From JAVBUY01 sp031552735 (GTDB lineage Bacteria; Bacillota; Clostridia; Christensenellales; Aristaeellaceae): a DNA stretch of 64,000 nt. Where the stretch lies: contig JAVBMF010000002.1 in NCBI GenBank assembly GCA_031552735.1, positions 1 through 64,000 on the forward strand. Reading direction: 5' to 3'. Position numbers and translations under genes: made by a program. Below, one piece after another: positions 58,701 to 64,000 of this stretch. The notes under the pieces are model-generated. The model saw only the letters and a list, made by a program, of their open reading frames with translations, searched no databases and was not told where the DNA came from. Numbering within the stretch: the first letter of the stretch is position 1; every line of letters begins with the position of its first letter.

Positions 58701-61700
58701 CGCCGCCGGCGTTGCATACCAACTCCGGCCGCACCGAGACCTTCACGATCAACACCGATATGATCGTGCACGCCTTCTCCTTCACCGCTGAGCCGGTGAG
58801 CGAGGACGATGTGACCAACGGCGTGGAGATCAACAAGCCTGCGTTCGTCAACGACTACAAGCGCGGCGAGTTGACCGTGAACAAGAACCGCACGCGCGCG
58901 GCCCTGTCCGAGCCGACCAACGGTGCGATCTTCACCCTGACGATGAAGACCGAGTTGGTTGAGGGCGCGTGGGACAACTACCTGGAGGGTCTGGAGGACA
59001 CGCCGGTGGCCGGCCTGACGCCGAACATGACCACCAAGGTGTTGACCATTGAGCACATCGACGCGGCCAGCGTCGGCACCATCAAGGTAGCCGGCCTGCC
59101 GTGGGGCACCTACGACCTGCTGGAGATCCAGGCTGCGCCGGGCACCGCCATCGGCGACGCCACCGCCCGCCTGGTGACCATCGGCAGCGTCGAGATGGAC
59201 GCCACCACGAATGCCGACAGCAAGACCGAAACCTTCAATAACCCGGTGATCGAGCTGCACGTGCAGAAGACCAACCCGCTTGGCGACAAGCTAGAGGCAA
59301 CCTTCGAACTGCAGCGCAAGGATACGGCTGGCGTCTACCAGACCGTGACCACGCTGATCACCAATGCCTCGACCGGCATGGTGGTCTACCCGGCGGCAGG
59401 CAGCCTCACCTCTGACCTGATCCCCGGCGACTACAAGCTGATCGAGACCATCGCGCCGGAGAACCACGACCTGAGCATCCGCGACGATGCCGAGCTGCTC
59501 TTCAGCATCGACGGCACGAAGCAGATCTACGTGTTCTCCTTCACCAAGGAGCCCATCCTGTCCGCTGACAAGGCCGCGTTTGAGACGCGTCTGGGTGCCT
59601 TCGTGAACCGCTTCTCGTCCGGTACGCTCTACATCGAGAGCTACAAGACCAGCGACGCGATCCCCGGCACGCCGCAGGAAGCGCTGTTTGGCGACACGGT
59701 CTACGAGATCCGCTGCACCGCGCTGGCTGTCGGTGATCCGTCCGCGAGCGAGAACCCGTGGACGCAGTTCCTGATGAGCCTGGATCAGACCACTCTGGAT
59801 GCCATCGGTGGCGAAGTGGATGGCGACATCCTGCGCATCACCATGCCGGCTTCCGGTAAGGTCACCATCGCGGGCATGCCGTACGGCTCGTACGTGCTGG
59901 AAGAAGTCAAGGCCGCGCCTGGTACCGCCGTGGGCGTGCTGCCGCGTCCCTTCTCCTTCAGCAAGCCGACCACCACCGAGCCGGACGCCGATGAGGAGAC
60001 GCTCCAGCTCTACAACCCGATCATCCGTGTAGCCATCGAAAAGACCAACCCGATGGAGCACCCGCTGGTCGCTGGTTTCACCATCACCAAGGCGGAGGAT
60101 AGCACCTTCAGCAAGGAGCTGTTCACCGCCATCACCTCCGATGATGTGGGCCTGGTCGTGTATCCGCTCGATTTGGAGCAGTTCTTCACGCCTGGCACCT
60201 ACACCATCACCGAGACCACCGCGCCGGATGATCATGACCTGAGCACCGCGCTGACCCGCACCTTCACCGTCACCGATACCGGCCTGGTGTACGTGCACTC
60301 CTACACGAAGAACCCGCAGCTCACTGTCGTGCCCAATGAGTTTGATTACGTGGGCAGTGTGTATAGCGACGTCAAATTCTTCGAGGAGCGCGGCAACCGC
60401 TACGTGAACGACTTTGCGCGCGGTAAGATCAACCTGAACAAGTTCCAGATCTGGGTGGATGGCCGCAGGGCGCTGGTCAATGGCGCGAAGTTCGTGCTGA
60501 CCGCCGATCCGTTCATCACCTATCCTGGCATGAACTCCTCTTGGGAGTACATGCTCAACGAGATCGCCGGGGCCCCCGAGAAGTATCCTGGCGTGGTGAT
60601 TACCCAGGGCAACACGCTGGAGCTGACCGTCGATAACGCAGCCGATGTCGGCAAGCTGTCGGTGCTGGATCTGCCGTGGGGCAACTACACCATCACCGAG
60701 ATCGTGGCTCCGGTTAACACCGCCATTGGCGCGGCGACGCAGAGCTATACGTTCTGCCTGACCGACGTCAACGTAACCCACGAAGGCCATAACCATGCGA
60801 AGCCGGAGCCTGACCAAGCCAAAGAAAAGACGCTGAGCTTCGACAACCCGACCATCCAGATCGAGGTCGAGAAGACCAACGCGCTGGCGATGCCGCTGGT
60901 CGCTACCTTCGAACTGCGCAACAGCACTGGCACGAAGCTGGCCATCACCGGCCTGACCGACGCCAACAAGCAGTTCAAGACCAGCGCCACCACCGGCAAG
61001 GCTTCCTTCGAAGCCTCCGATGTGGTGGGCGGACTGCCGGTGGGCACCTACTCCATCGTCGAGGTGGCCTCGCCGAGGTACCACGAGCTGGATGTCCAGC
61101 CCACCAAGACCTTCACCATCACCAACAACCAGACGCAACAGCTCATCTCCTTCGTGAACCGTGCGCAGGCCGATGTGGATCCGGCGCTGGAAACCAACGC
61201 TCCGGCCTTCCTCAACGACTACAAGCGTGGCGCGCTGGCGCTGAGCAAGGCTGCGATCTACGGCACGCAACGCCGTACCGCGGAGGACGCCACCTTCGAG
61301 CTGGTCAACAATTCCACCTTCGTGACCGCCGCGAGCGGCGAGAACGCGTGGGATCTGTTCCTGGCCGAGCTGGGTGCGGGCACCTCGACGCTGCCGGCCG
61401 GTGCGACGCTCAGCGGTGAGAAGATCCTCATCGATATGAGCGGCCTGGCCAATGCGACCATCACACTCAGCCGCCTGCCGTGGGGCAACTACACGCTGAC
61501 GGAGACCCGTGCGAGCACCGGTACCGCAATCGGCTTTGCGCCGCAGACCTTCGTGATCGGCAACGCAACCGAGACTGCGACCCCCGCCGCTGTGGTCGAA
61601 AAGGTGATCAACGCCACCAACCCGGTGATCTCCGTCGTGATCGCAAAGACCAACTCGGCTGGCGACAAGCTGGCGGGCGCACAGTTCACGATCCGCCATA

Positions 61701-64000
61701 AGGGCGGCGCGGACGTCGCCACCGGCCTGACCACCGACGCGAACGGCACCGTGACCTTCCCGGCGCTGACCGACACGACCGACAAGTGGTCGCTGCTCAC
61801 GCCGGGCACCTACGAGATCGTCGAGACCTTGGCTCCGGCTGGCCATGAGCTGACCGATCCGGCCATCAAGGAATTCACGATCACCGACACGCAGGTGAAC
61901 GACCTGATCTCCTTCACCTTGACGGCGCTTCGCACCGGTGCGAACAGCCGCGAGGATCGCCACGACGCCTTTGTCAACCCGTACAAGCGCGGCGCGATCA
62001 TCCTGAACAAGCAGGATAAGGCCGAGCCCACCACGCTGCTGGCCGGTGCGGTGTTCGAGATTGGCATGAAGATGACGAACGGTCAGAACTCGCTGATCGC
62101 GCCCAGCGCGTGGAATGCGTACCTGACCGAGTTGGCAGCCAAGAAGCCGGCCAATATCCAGATCGTCGGTAACATGACGAACACGGCCAACAAGCTGCGC
62201 AACGATGTGGTCATCCGCGTCACTATCCCGGCCGGCGGCACCTACAAGATCGAGAACCTGCCGCTGGGCACCTACTTGGTCAAGGAAATCGCTTCGCCGA
62301 ACGGCTTTGCGATTGACGACCTGAATGCCCACAATGTGACTGTGCCGGATGGCGCCACCCTGGAGCAGCGCATCGTCACCGAGAACTTCACCGACACCCG
62401 CCTGGTGATCAAGCTGACCAAGTACAGCGAGGATCGCATCAACAAGCTGGCTGGCGCGGAGTTCGACATCCTCGACAACACCGGCAAGGTCGTATTCAGA
62501 CTCCAGCCGACCGACGCGAACGGCTACACCGATTCGACGCTGCTGGATCGCGTATCGGGCGAGAAGATGACGCTGAAGCCCGGCACCTACACCCTGCATG
62601 AGTCCAAGGCCGCCGACTACTACAGCGCGAGCTTCAAGGATGTGACTTTCGTCGTCACCAACACCCAGAAGGCGTATGTCTACGACTTCACGGGCAAGGG
62701 CAGAAAGGCACCGGAAGATGCCATGTGGTACAACCAGTTGGTCACCAATGACCTGCTCAAGGGCAATGTGACCTTCAACATGCGCAACTCGCAGACCATG
62801 GCGCTCCAGGGCGGCAGCGTGTACGAGATCATCATCGATCACGAGTTTGCCACCGGTTCCTGGGACTACTTCGTCAAGACCATGAAGACGCAGTTCAAGG
62901 GCACCGAGCCGACTGGCTACCGCAGTCAGTACGCCAATGCGGTGATCGCGGAGACCACTGTCGGCGGCAAGCGGGCCATCACCATCCGCCTGCCTAACAT
63001 GGGCGCCAATAACGGAACGATCTCGTTCCAGATCCCGTGGGGCGCGTACACCATCCAGTGCGTCAAGCCTGCGGTCGGCCACGTACGCGACCAGGTCGAC
63101 GTCCTGCATATGGCCGTTGGTCACCCCGCGCACCCGGTCATCATCTCGCACGCGGCCGCGAATCCGCACAGACCTGCGGATAGCTTCAAGGAATCGCATG
63201 CCTTCGACTACACGGAGACCCCGATCACCGTGGAGATCCAGAAGATCAACAACCTGGATCGGTTCGTGAGCGGCGTAACCTTCTCGCTGCGCAACGCCAA
63301 TGACCCTGGCTTCGGTACGATCTACGGTACGACCGGCACCAACGGCACGCTGACCTTTAAGCCGCTGATGACCCCGGGTACCTACACCCTGACCGAAACC
63401 AACGCGGGTCCGTACCACAGCGGCGACTTCACCACGACCTTCGTTGTGGCGAAGGATGACAACAACTTCAAGACCTTCTACGACTTCACCAACCGTGTGC
63501 TGTCCGCTGACCAGAAGAATATGGCGGCGGTGGACGAGGCGGCGATCGTCAACCAGATCAACACCGGCACCCTGCGCGTGATCAAGCGTGACTCCACCAC
63601 CGGCACCCCGCTGGCTGGCGCAGAGTTCACCGTCCGCCAGGTCAACATGGCCGGTAGCGCGCTGGCTTGGGACGAAGAGTCCGAGACCACCGATGCCGAT
63701 GGCGTCGCCGAGTTCAGCGGCCTGCCGATGGGCACCTACCAGGTGTGGGAGTCCGCGGCACCGAGAGGCTACACGCTGCTGGATACCGTGCGCACGATCA
63801 CCCTTGAGGCGGACGCTACGGTTACCACCACCTTCAACGACGGCCGTATGTATGGCGCGCTGCGCGTCTACAAGATCGACGGCAACAACGGCTTGCCGCT
63901 GGCTGGCGCCACCTTCAACCTCACGGGCGAGAGCGGCTTCGGTGACGTCATCGACATGACCGGCACCACCGACGCCTCGGGCTATGTCTACTTCAACAAC
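40718..64000 (+). CDS. Giant Cna-B/SpaA-repeat surface adhesin, N-terminal 7761 residues
   Basis: A single frame runs from the ATG at 40718 to the window edge with no stop. A signal peptide (about 1-42) is followed by an acidic EEP-rich stretch (48-85), an SH3b-like segment (about 155-228) and five short repeats (276-464). A very long beta-rich region with scattered SpaA-type domains follows (for example near 3478), then an adhesin isopeptide-type domain near 4478 and an SdrD-B-like domain near 4982 (GDLIWLDINADGIQNNNEPG). From about 5155 to the edge is a ladder of Cna-B/SpaA domains with the expected lysine, E-x-x-AP glutamate and asparagine (K-E-N) triads for internal isopeptide bonds. The wall anchor would lie outside the window. 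The ribosome site is weak (AAAGGG, 12 bases away). Confidence 0.92.
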   Translation, partial: MEQKRLKFYETKTFRMMLAAVLAIILLSNNALEQASYLIAGESQAPVTEVETTVEEPEEEPAEEPADEPEDEPKEEPEEKPEAPSAPTGDAGQSGDQGSGTDASTPGETGAVGAPATGDAAGMQTTVVEQIVALDQTQGQDVPANLAEDASFSSGYAYVLTSASLYNKREDDDKRIDLIDLGEGDVVSVLSMAEETVDGDTVRWAQATVIDENDKQVTGWIMAEDLIRMTEEEKTDAFNAESSDYVKRDGNGVPYVSAEANEPEETEAPEATEQPEVAPLTEEEIAALGITAEEAAALTAEQILAYRAQLAEQNEQPEVAPLTEEEIAALGITAEDAAALTAEQILAYRPQLAEQTEVAPLTEEEIAALGITAEEAAALTAEQILAYRAQLAEQYEQPEVAPLTEEEIAALGITAEEAAALSADEINFFRAQMAPLTEEEIAFFGLTAEQAAALTMAEIYALRSGMAPITMMDFAGAAFAGMPAGFEALYNEMKGKVVDETFSINSVSGILSWDVQKGAAMLALPGYAKTPYVTMASEGINSPMYTQFENGGILVTITIPESSPLRLRASSTYNIVPKDPSDPLYNKQATYLWSATAANGSLNLPIYMQYDYDAPGARLPVGTEIPFTVSMDGDVYCGYTDMDGIRVSEEELTHISATANLNVEVSDETYRDCDWYLDQSAPVVTTSGTGDAAQVIVSYVVEAYMKNENGNKMLLDSDYESIKNLRIPAEWQTLTTNILPLTVTVPTQDGSAIKQILPVSATRQYASDAAVDVPATSPNNTYDLPMPLIASAGNMTTYTKYTVKLTYKASDFEIPFYQYAQNMALSGAIKSTMQIKQTGSSDTITTTTPTGTFTRPATRVAPVKVTFTKKVEYNGTNLGIWKAPMTTTYPSQAGVSIYLEDTATGLPAAWYTENVNTYTAAVQNQPVSTTTGMTAELCVMPGTYLVKEVGGITGFAQKNAETPVVLARTDTTRALDVINTNGGIQVNKLWVIDGAVASGITDSVEITLFKNATGPDKAQMYTAGSTNKVDAVLSTDGASSVTFSMDPGTYYVEETNGPSWSSKPAARIPVTLNTVGELVKVDLQNKVRIVRLNHVLQIADALSRDTFSDAKQALRDFSPASGKNMSTAFEVKIHNASGGVIAGPFYPHMVQSSGSTNPYIADDGIMSVYVPDSVYCDPNAASYSVTIAGNVPGYGNMRVVTEPITSDMKDRAKEVDTLILHLMGVVDISKYIQYDFGPEYEAQNKAERLSESMRQMLLGGSKTVEYKVEYANGSSVPELTNLTLQSAVDNARYVIDGAGVVSSGTIPLHAVPGSLRAIFGIPVWPETTNYRMVEQSISDFDYIKTVVITEQSVAPIKKETTIVTPDPVAFQMGADGVRVNLVKTEVYNRPVNFGAVLVRALINDNVSYNYADTNFQPTILNNPDFQPTFGITHVNGTATTQYPAKGLFMVNGQPAVMLYPVPLNTTVTVKEAGVLGTYTPVKGATDTANWNAARSTAETIMPAPSGSRNPVVVETFYNTRSQMQVTIEKYVQTVGSGTARPRTSTDGVFTVNLYRALGESETGTNVQTINIGGTNYRYDLGKAPIVYTFNGTLSSVTNNVAIPAPLVKSDYVAIESATNGYEPKDGKNAYVVTLEIGKANPPAIRFTNSEYGKIQLTTYQSYLAHDTSTTPHTTTAYDQNNKWIGNRNADQTVAATGTALQYKFTSLSGNNPVYTAWVTQSGDTSISLPSGNYRVELNTALPSGYQLIVGGSNVAALPFNMTVSAATVTSQAVRFYNPNGFLCFEKQDQAGAALDGAAFKLEKITGPTTRSLAVSSVTRINAGHFCQTNLPIGEYALVETSAPTTPKMYYADPAETLVTVGGLYNDAGTGMIVETSDPTVVANCYTTGGAATKLKIVNKPAITFNVHKGSLLNGGTQPNTSGVPMTIVVSDGAGGYKEYDVSKGVFGNESKYASNTRSTAANGIATWKLPPAEYYVFEQPSAGYIPAPMDLQPTPVTTRVKTNITKINGTTAAGWVLGPYALNTSAVTTAGTLSVDVLNMPERMDVDTMAYGNFHNVNTHSDALGSFTFELVRVMDGVHDAESVTAVSSVSTSVGQRISGQTSYWFKNVQLFYADGTPIKYEMRTTTAREGYMKTEPVSGSATQSKSTKTMYLADRTGKIYPATGTWAYTNANAGIKGVGGTNNAEIKDQYLPTNAQSAYEEIIPARLAVQPGRTADGYITLGVQNWRAGNIDVYTYYEACVNHGLIEALAGVRVGLFLPDGTQIDEKTSAGAMVTFNGDVPDDSEYHDYFLTAEANYYVAQMNKLPGYAIYSCTAQRAPFPAKPTVGDLSKTTEYNVFAIRSENFGVDKTRKEFIASATMMNHHPFIILDLRKLFIYHTKLEPEKLDGHGKPKAGVSYQEWGEGTPFKLFAFTLKEKEAAAGYDLVMEEISGQFGQPDPYLADTVDGIAGRILTTPLDYGKIYVFAEMGSQGVLSFYIPDEIRQQLKDEFPAWAFDLDRNNETKGEAYNGGAGGVDVDYLVPEDLGPGFRTRSMYRVKGDGNIAGDIKAMIAAATQKSFNGMVGTVYEDKQINTTVATVVDNKVGEPGGGPWNYHETRMKMKKQLYTLSSIIAYNGATFEFYLHNILEDGTVLGLDKDGNVITDSGEVSFIGMRTTGAQQRPDPDGTPEVDKDGQTVMWDHDDDPETPMVPKVRTITENGVLTTPTIDLYNWKMYLLQDNGQPYYFMLPKNAGINNGGRGAIGKDGFLEDNQTPGQFIYTAGNVVFNATHLDDRSQLFTSENDPAIAAVKALAPAGQQYEVVKAYLLPHSGQTPHSSANHGGTGTQCSCYDVMVPVSYKELKPTQLQILKGAVESELAVKPEPVWIHCGGHLKGTKDRDDSVLVDNPVKNIQSGSAWFRVRTIGFQPNNASATAWETLMTKFPASASPFNGNAGLAMNHRDGIFGRWMNGLNVNGDGLTLNAAPSIGIRPLAGVQYYAYYKDGNGTLVRIKDRWGINGSDTEAPLVLTTDYNGFIVSPPLPNDTEVFLVQMTAVDGYVNTHSADTFTAGATEISGNWLNSLNLIRLPKLQTGTVKEYYATNPEQMDLHLNAFDELTYKANGRQTAIKLKDVTFTLKDGGAVIKTGVTLESGLAVLTRMPVGTYSLEAALTADQQKDYFNYDAVQVHVGQDSIKLTTPTGQVLGGYSFALGSSSKYTVQRDVLMGASDDFVSLDVLFPIKPFVRLEKRDVFTGKVLANVRFDLYKGADKIATALSDENGIVVFLNTAQSGSPEYRLDAGNYTLRENTDSSPAARPQGLLYDANWKIDFTVAYNGVLTAPAVATDKIMQSRETTTFKVNNSRKISLTVHKQGTNGENVPSVVFDIKAPSGTTVPRTTAANGKTLTYSISEIGAYVITERREDAEDNKNFYKPAINTIWMNIPADGVPQFRYGSSTGTIIQNITPIPDNGVISWSGTTNETTHEYEMTLVWKNPTRYSLVFDKVNGEGTKLADAQFKLFSDAECRKEVDPATFEVHGSATATSTAAGLVSFTGLIPGKQYYLKETQQPTGYNPPSTPPIGFLFTETQLKGSSYVATLSGQTVVLKNKATDDNGLFYNYKDTGVTITKRIYWFKDEKGVVYNDSANLPSLNFVVYEESLEKGTPDTSHIFSTITLTLAATQPSTDYSVYTGSAGLAEGNYWLQEDGQATVYNSKAALQIDLDPSHGTLPEPANMLGFWPITVYKEGTEIGGVKMPPNVNLNISNVTQRARASLLKWDEDKVKKLGGAKYVVYFLKDTSIANTTETIDGVTYEIENPARYDTSNRYAFNDPEDGCAVITGQEDLNNNEISTSLNPDTLGQLYIDVALPRLMTEATLVFEEVLPPNNYVRDPRDLRVEVVVHSNQVAPTVEMRNYASGKVSYEDYYVSYRNGIPEYLHDAEADVVKDVKVRLFYGRGQDQILMPVDDMAPIGWNTATQGKFSERITTLVNGRLAQAVWNGLPANYHYAIQIEPIDYYTLEKVRDISKNDRTPVPPDLLPLKTRVNDPKDASLTELHLYHFNSVMNDRPDHTLTMVGYHNYDAQIEVVKFVDGTDPEKNIAEWPAKFKISYGKKDPLGNPIVDPDAPAINLAVKEGGNQTLVVNGEFTVTGRAKLNGLSIRDIVNGSIFIIEELVPPTRPGETASLYRLPEDPDIDVTLTWDPNNPQISIGLMKRINFYNYPYAENPNSIFKKSNKDELAGPLMTVDPAAGNVIDTVTYTLHDFMKLWNTKTSAWEDGQNDLPYESYRITDFGPKFSANANDFIADITPGGSQHAFAAADKLDFDEYVKNMYAITSIKIGAASYQMTAEEIAAAVGTADEGKTRKDVTAKVEYAVFDADSAETIAESEWKVAADNLSLATAQTLNANAFAAGEKVRAFRVSYNKPGKNFTPGNIDYTVDFYKQPDGFESDGETLRRAVRVMRNAAMVEASFFPMTGDGISTTIKDLPPIYAEDDVKVPDTRPIPTLQLLKRLVKLGTENIVETITDAENDLRAPVEVSKNRLMTYQVTLVNHNTGDPTTTGSMIDPMLIDRLPEDFALTTKTGPSGNVPDVKWSLVEGATQVEEHPYLTLENAAVHELSGPDMHTGDTPHAAKDTQNDSYLALYFKGELKPGQQIVLTITGMVPQSMPSNVDTIEYNDAYAGTPAAIPVHAGNPDGLPFYRYKTQTLKKETPYLPGDALFDKLTTVGSGMTTGRFATMVGMLESHSRYELKAVSETTATKSVRGDVSGSDEFVMDTVASSFTGGTVTYRLNVEFSDTFQNNPSFAMTNLRIVDILPWMGNDANRSVAGAKASTWQPALDKISVTVRDGNGDLLASPPLPTLRLVRQNSTNYSALRTLTGTSLKNGTALPTVAGDTFANPGNNQWDNLDANVTPSTVYAGFDLDFVNWAIPSYAQVTVEITCKVPSLVESVSDPLRQLTFAQAMNIYYTTANNNAYYNMQRGGKWSTTVDPVEINTVRSTIIPPPTERGDLIWLDINADGIQNNNEPGIQDVDVSLHSYEFRTSTGALMNHVVDPAQTGSAGNLNIATDGAYRWNYLFNNIVAFDGDFNTNVASQYKYKLSVNVPTGLRPVASFNATAGTKLDSNLVAVTAGEPGAITTSYWLRPNNAQDDDYIVATVENGKTSIDRSLDGGLGMLYDFSGLKKDDKGEPVKDVTITATPASGPAISAVTDEDGVYTLIGLNRFVSYTVSETDAPNGYIVDAHTYTLPGIDPAIAQRDNVTVADIQGWIGDATTEDTHAYKLAQLSDSDLDETTFYNTVGVGSLEIVKEAESLTRGESGPTHRRALGDVSFLVENVNTILADTYDSFIAALKAGVMPTGLHLVTLTESEDADSPYYGMEPDSLIATTAADGKVKIENLPWGEYTVREISAPDGYIIFDTTAQTVKIGDPKKLEPTSTYGLYVVDCVKRFIDPAISLMLHKVDASGANLEPAGFTILTDAQKQQVTDTMTAAQIKALGGFSIVTEPATSGANASWYLNDNSDPSTFIPWVVGETYWFFETDPPIGYQPVAPFSLTIAADKAVYIYGEDTTPLRGYQDFIVRNDAIIDYADLGTLTINKIDSTDSSPVGGAEVLIICEDDYNDGTWDNYLAKLDNDDVLHVIDGTEAAGTRYAKYAANVGALVVLIPDSGELTISLPWGTYSIQEIYAPDGYAIDDAALHQDAFYVGDPRVPAIALLPQDYKLDWTHEYSDTPLYLTIEKNDPAGNDLSGAIFEIYKAADVTDGVPNDGVSAYMTLTTDDNGKATSANEPNLLLEGDYVLIEKTAPAYHDNTYVPFEFSVNRTSTNALVYALDISNPITVGSITIEKRDVADEALLAGAHFEIRNVSTLVPGAWDKAMETYPTNSDLYKVTVGTETHLMLILPSAAAYTVDNLPLGDYTVTETNAPNGYAIAQDSKAVRNVTVAGDTEEERAEVLEPFYDQKALIIVEKTNAMAQPLVATFRVDVALASGETDSFTLTTSATTGKADTTGRLLMPGTYTITEITPPALHTNSGRTETFTINTDMIVHAFSFTAEPVSEDDVTNGVEINKPAFVNDYKRGELTVNKNRTRAALSEPTNGAIFTLTMKTELVEGAWDNYLEGLEDTPVAGLTPNMTTKVLTIEHIDAASVGTIKVAGLPWGTYDLLEIQAAPGTAIGDATARLVTIGSVEMDATTNADSKTETFNNPVIELHVQKTNPLGDKLEATFELQRKDTAGVYQTVTTLITNASTGMVVYPAAGSLTSDLIPGDYKLIETIAPENHDLSIRDDAELLFSIDGTKQIYVFSFTKEPILSADKAAFETRLGAFVNRFSSGTLYIESYKTSDAIPGTPQEALFGDTVYEIRCTALAVGDPSASENPWTQFLMSLDQTTLDAIGGEVDGDILRITMPASGKVTIAGMPYGSYVLEEVKAAPGTAVGVLPRPFSFSKPTTTEPDADEETLQLYNPIIRVAIEKTNPMEHPLVAGFTITKAEDSTFSKELFTAITSDDVGLVVYPLDLEQFFTPGTYTITETTAPDDHDLSTALTRTFTVTDTGLVYVHSYTKNPQLTVVPNEFDYVGSVYSDVKFFEERGNRYVNDFARGKINLNKFQIWVDGRRALVNGAKFVLTADPFITYPGMNSSWEYMLNEIAGAPEKYPGVVITQGNTLELTVDNAADVGKLSVLDLPWGNYTITEIVAPVNTAIGAATQSYTFCLTDVNVTHEGHNHAKPEPDQAKEKTLSFDNPTIQIEVEKTNALAMPLVATFELRNSTGTKLAITGLTDANKQFKTSATTGKASFEASDVVGGLPVGTYSIVEVASPRYHELDVQPTKTFTITNNQTQQLISFVNRAQADVDPALETNAPAFLNDYKRGALALSKAAIYGTQRRTAEDATFELVNNSTFVTAASGENAWDLFLAELGAGTSTLPAGATLSGEKILIDMSGLANATITLSRLPWGNYTLTETRASTGTAIGFAPQTFVIGNATETATPAAVVEKVINATNPVISVVIAKTNSAGDKLAGAQFTIRHKGGADVATGLTTDANGTVTFPALTDTTDKWSLLTPGTYEIVETLAPAGHELTDPAIKEFTITDTQVNDLISFTLTALRTGANSREDRHDAFVNPYKRGAIILNKQDKAEPTTLLAGAVFEIGMKMTNGQNSLIAPSAWNAYLTELAAKKPANIQIVGNMTNTANKLRNDVVIRVTIPAGGTYKIENLPLGTYLVKEIASPNGFAIDDLNAHNVTVPDGATLEQRIVTENFTDTRLVIKLTKYSEDRINKLAGAEFDILDNTGKVVFRLQPTDANGYTDSTLLDRVSGEKMTLKPGTYTLHESKAADYYSASFKDVTFVVTNTQKAYVYDFTGKGRKAPEDAMWYNQLVTNDLLKGNVTFNMRNSQTMALQGGSVYEIIIDHEFATGSWDYFVKTMKTQFKGTEPTGYRSQYANAVIAETTVGGKRAITIRLPNMGANNGTISFQIPWGAYTIQCVKPAVGHVRDQVDVLHMAVGHPAHPVIISHAAANPHRPADSFKESHAFDYTETPITVEIQKINNLDRFVSGVTFSLRNANDPGFGTIYGTTGTNGTLTFKPLMTPGTYTLTETNAGPYHSGDFTTTFVVAKDDNNFKTFYDFTNRVLSADQKNMAAVDEAAIVNQINTGTLRVIKRDSTTGTPLAGAEFTVRQVNMAGSALAWDEESETTDADGVAEFSGLPMGTYQVWESAAPRGYTLLDTVRTITLEADATVTTTFNDGRMYGALRVYKIDGNNGLPLAGATFNLTGESGFGDVIDMTGTTDASGYVYFNN
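41543..42110 (+). repeat. Five tandem EVAPLTEEEIAALGIT repeats in the adhesin
   Basis: Units start at 41543, 41669, 41786, 41912 and about 42011 (42, 39, 42, about 33 and about 33 residues). Each reads EVAPLTEEEIAALGIT, then AEEAAALTAEQILAYRAQL, and is likely helical. Units 1-4 are almost identical in DNA, so the array can expand or contract; the fifth has diverged. Confidence 0.9.
56533..64000 (+). repeat. Cna-B domain-pair ladder in the adhesin
   Basis: A roughly 700-860-bp super-repeat recurs with starts near 56533, 57393, 58139, 58844, 59603, 60396, 61207, 61968, 62725 and 63543. From 58.1 kb each unit pairs a type-A domain (GAxFxL...WDNYL...LPWGxYxxxEIxAPxGxAI) with a type-B domain (KTNPLVATF...PGTYTITETxAPxxHDL) and ends at F[VL]NDYKRG. 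Copies are diverged, not recent duplicates. Confidence 0.85.

Noticed and set aside
1..64000. tRNA, rRNA, insertion sequences with transposases, integrases or phage structural genes.
   Set aside because: I looked on both strands and saw none that I could support.

Overview
The window looks like DNA from a GC-rich member of the Clostridia, probably an anaerobic gut or rumen type. This is inferred from strong AGGAGG-type ribosome sites, a pyruvate formate-lyase pair, a BspA-like leucine-rich repeat protein, VanZ, sugar-type ABC permeases with no ATPase gene beside them, and a SpaA/Cna-B adhesin. The genus cannot be fixed from sequence alone. No rRNA, tRNA, CRISPR array, transposase or integrase was seen.

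Layout. 0-26 kb, mostly minus strand: an incomplete sensor gene coupled to an OmpR-type regulator; a CHAP amidase and a BspA-like protein; pflA and pflB; a GNAT protein, a membrane protein, a nitroreductase-like protein and a glycosyltransferase; then an envelope/transport block. That block holds a zinc-ribbon/peptidoglycan-binding protein, a GtrB-like glycosyltransferase, a MacB-type permease with its HlyD-like adaptor, two sugar-type permeases and two large paralogous binding proteins with an N-terminal propeller-like region. Two tiny secreted peptides and an O-antigen-ligase-like protein follow. Several intergenic gaps hold short inverted-repeat (MITE-like) elements.

25.9-36.4 kb is a replication and partition module. 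It begins with a gene-free 1.9 kb that includes a very T-rich tract and a 216-bp tandem repeat. Plus-strand genes follow for a primase-helicase fusion, an unknown protein, ParA, a ribbon-helix-helix partner, another unknown protein and a probable winged-helix initiator. Then come a 236-bp hairpin cluster closed by a perfect 43-bp inverted repeat, a DnaA box, an AT-rich stretch and 17 direct iterons. This is the layout of an iteron-controlled replicon, so the window belongs to a plasmid or chromid, or carries an integrated one.

36.4-64 kb: VanZ-like, M23-like and secreted proteins on the minus strand, DAHP synthase on the plus strand, and one open reading frame from 40718 that runs off the right edge after 7761 codons. 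It encodes a giant secreted adhesin with an SH3b-like segment, five short N-terminal repeats, a long beta-sandwich region, an SdrD-B-like domain and a long ladder of Cna-B/SpaA domains in two alternating types. The strongest leads are this adhesin, the iteron replication module, the twin small peptides and the propeller-binding-protein fusions.
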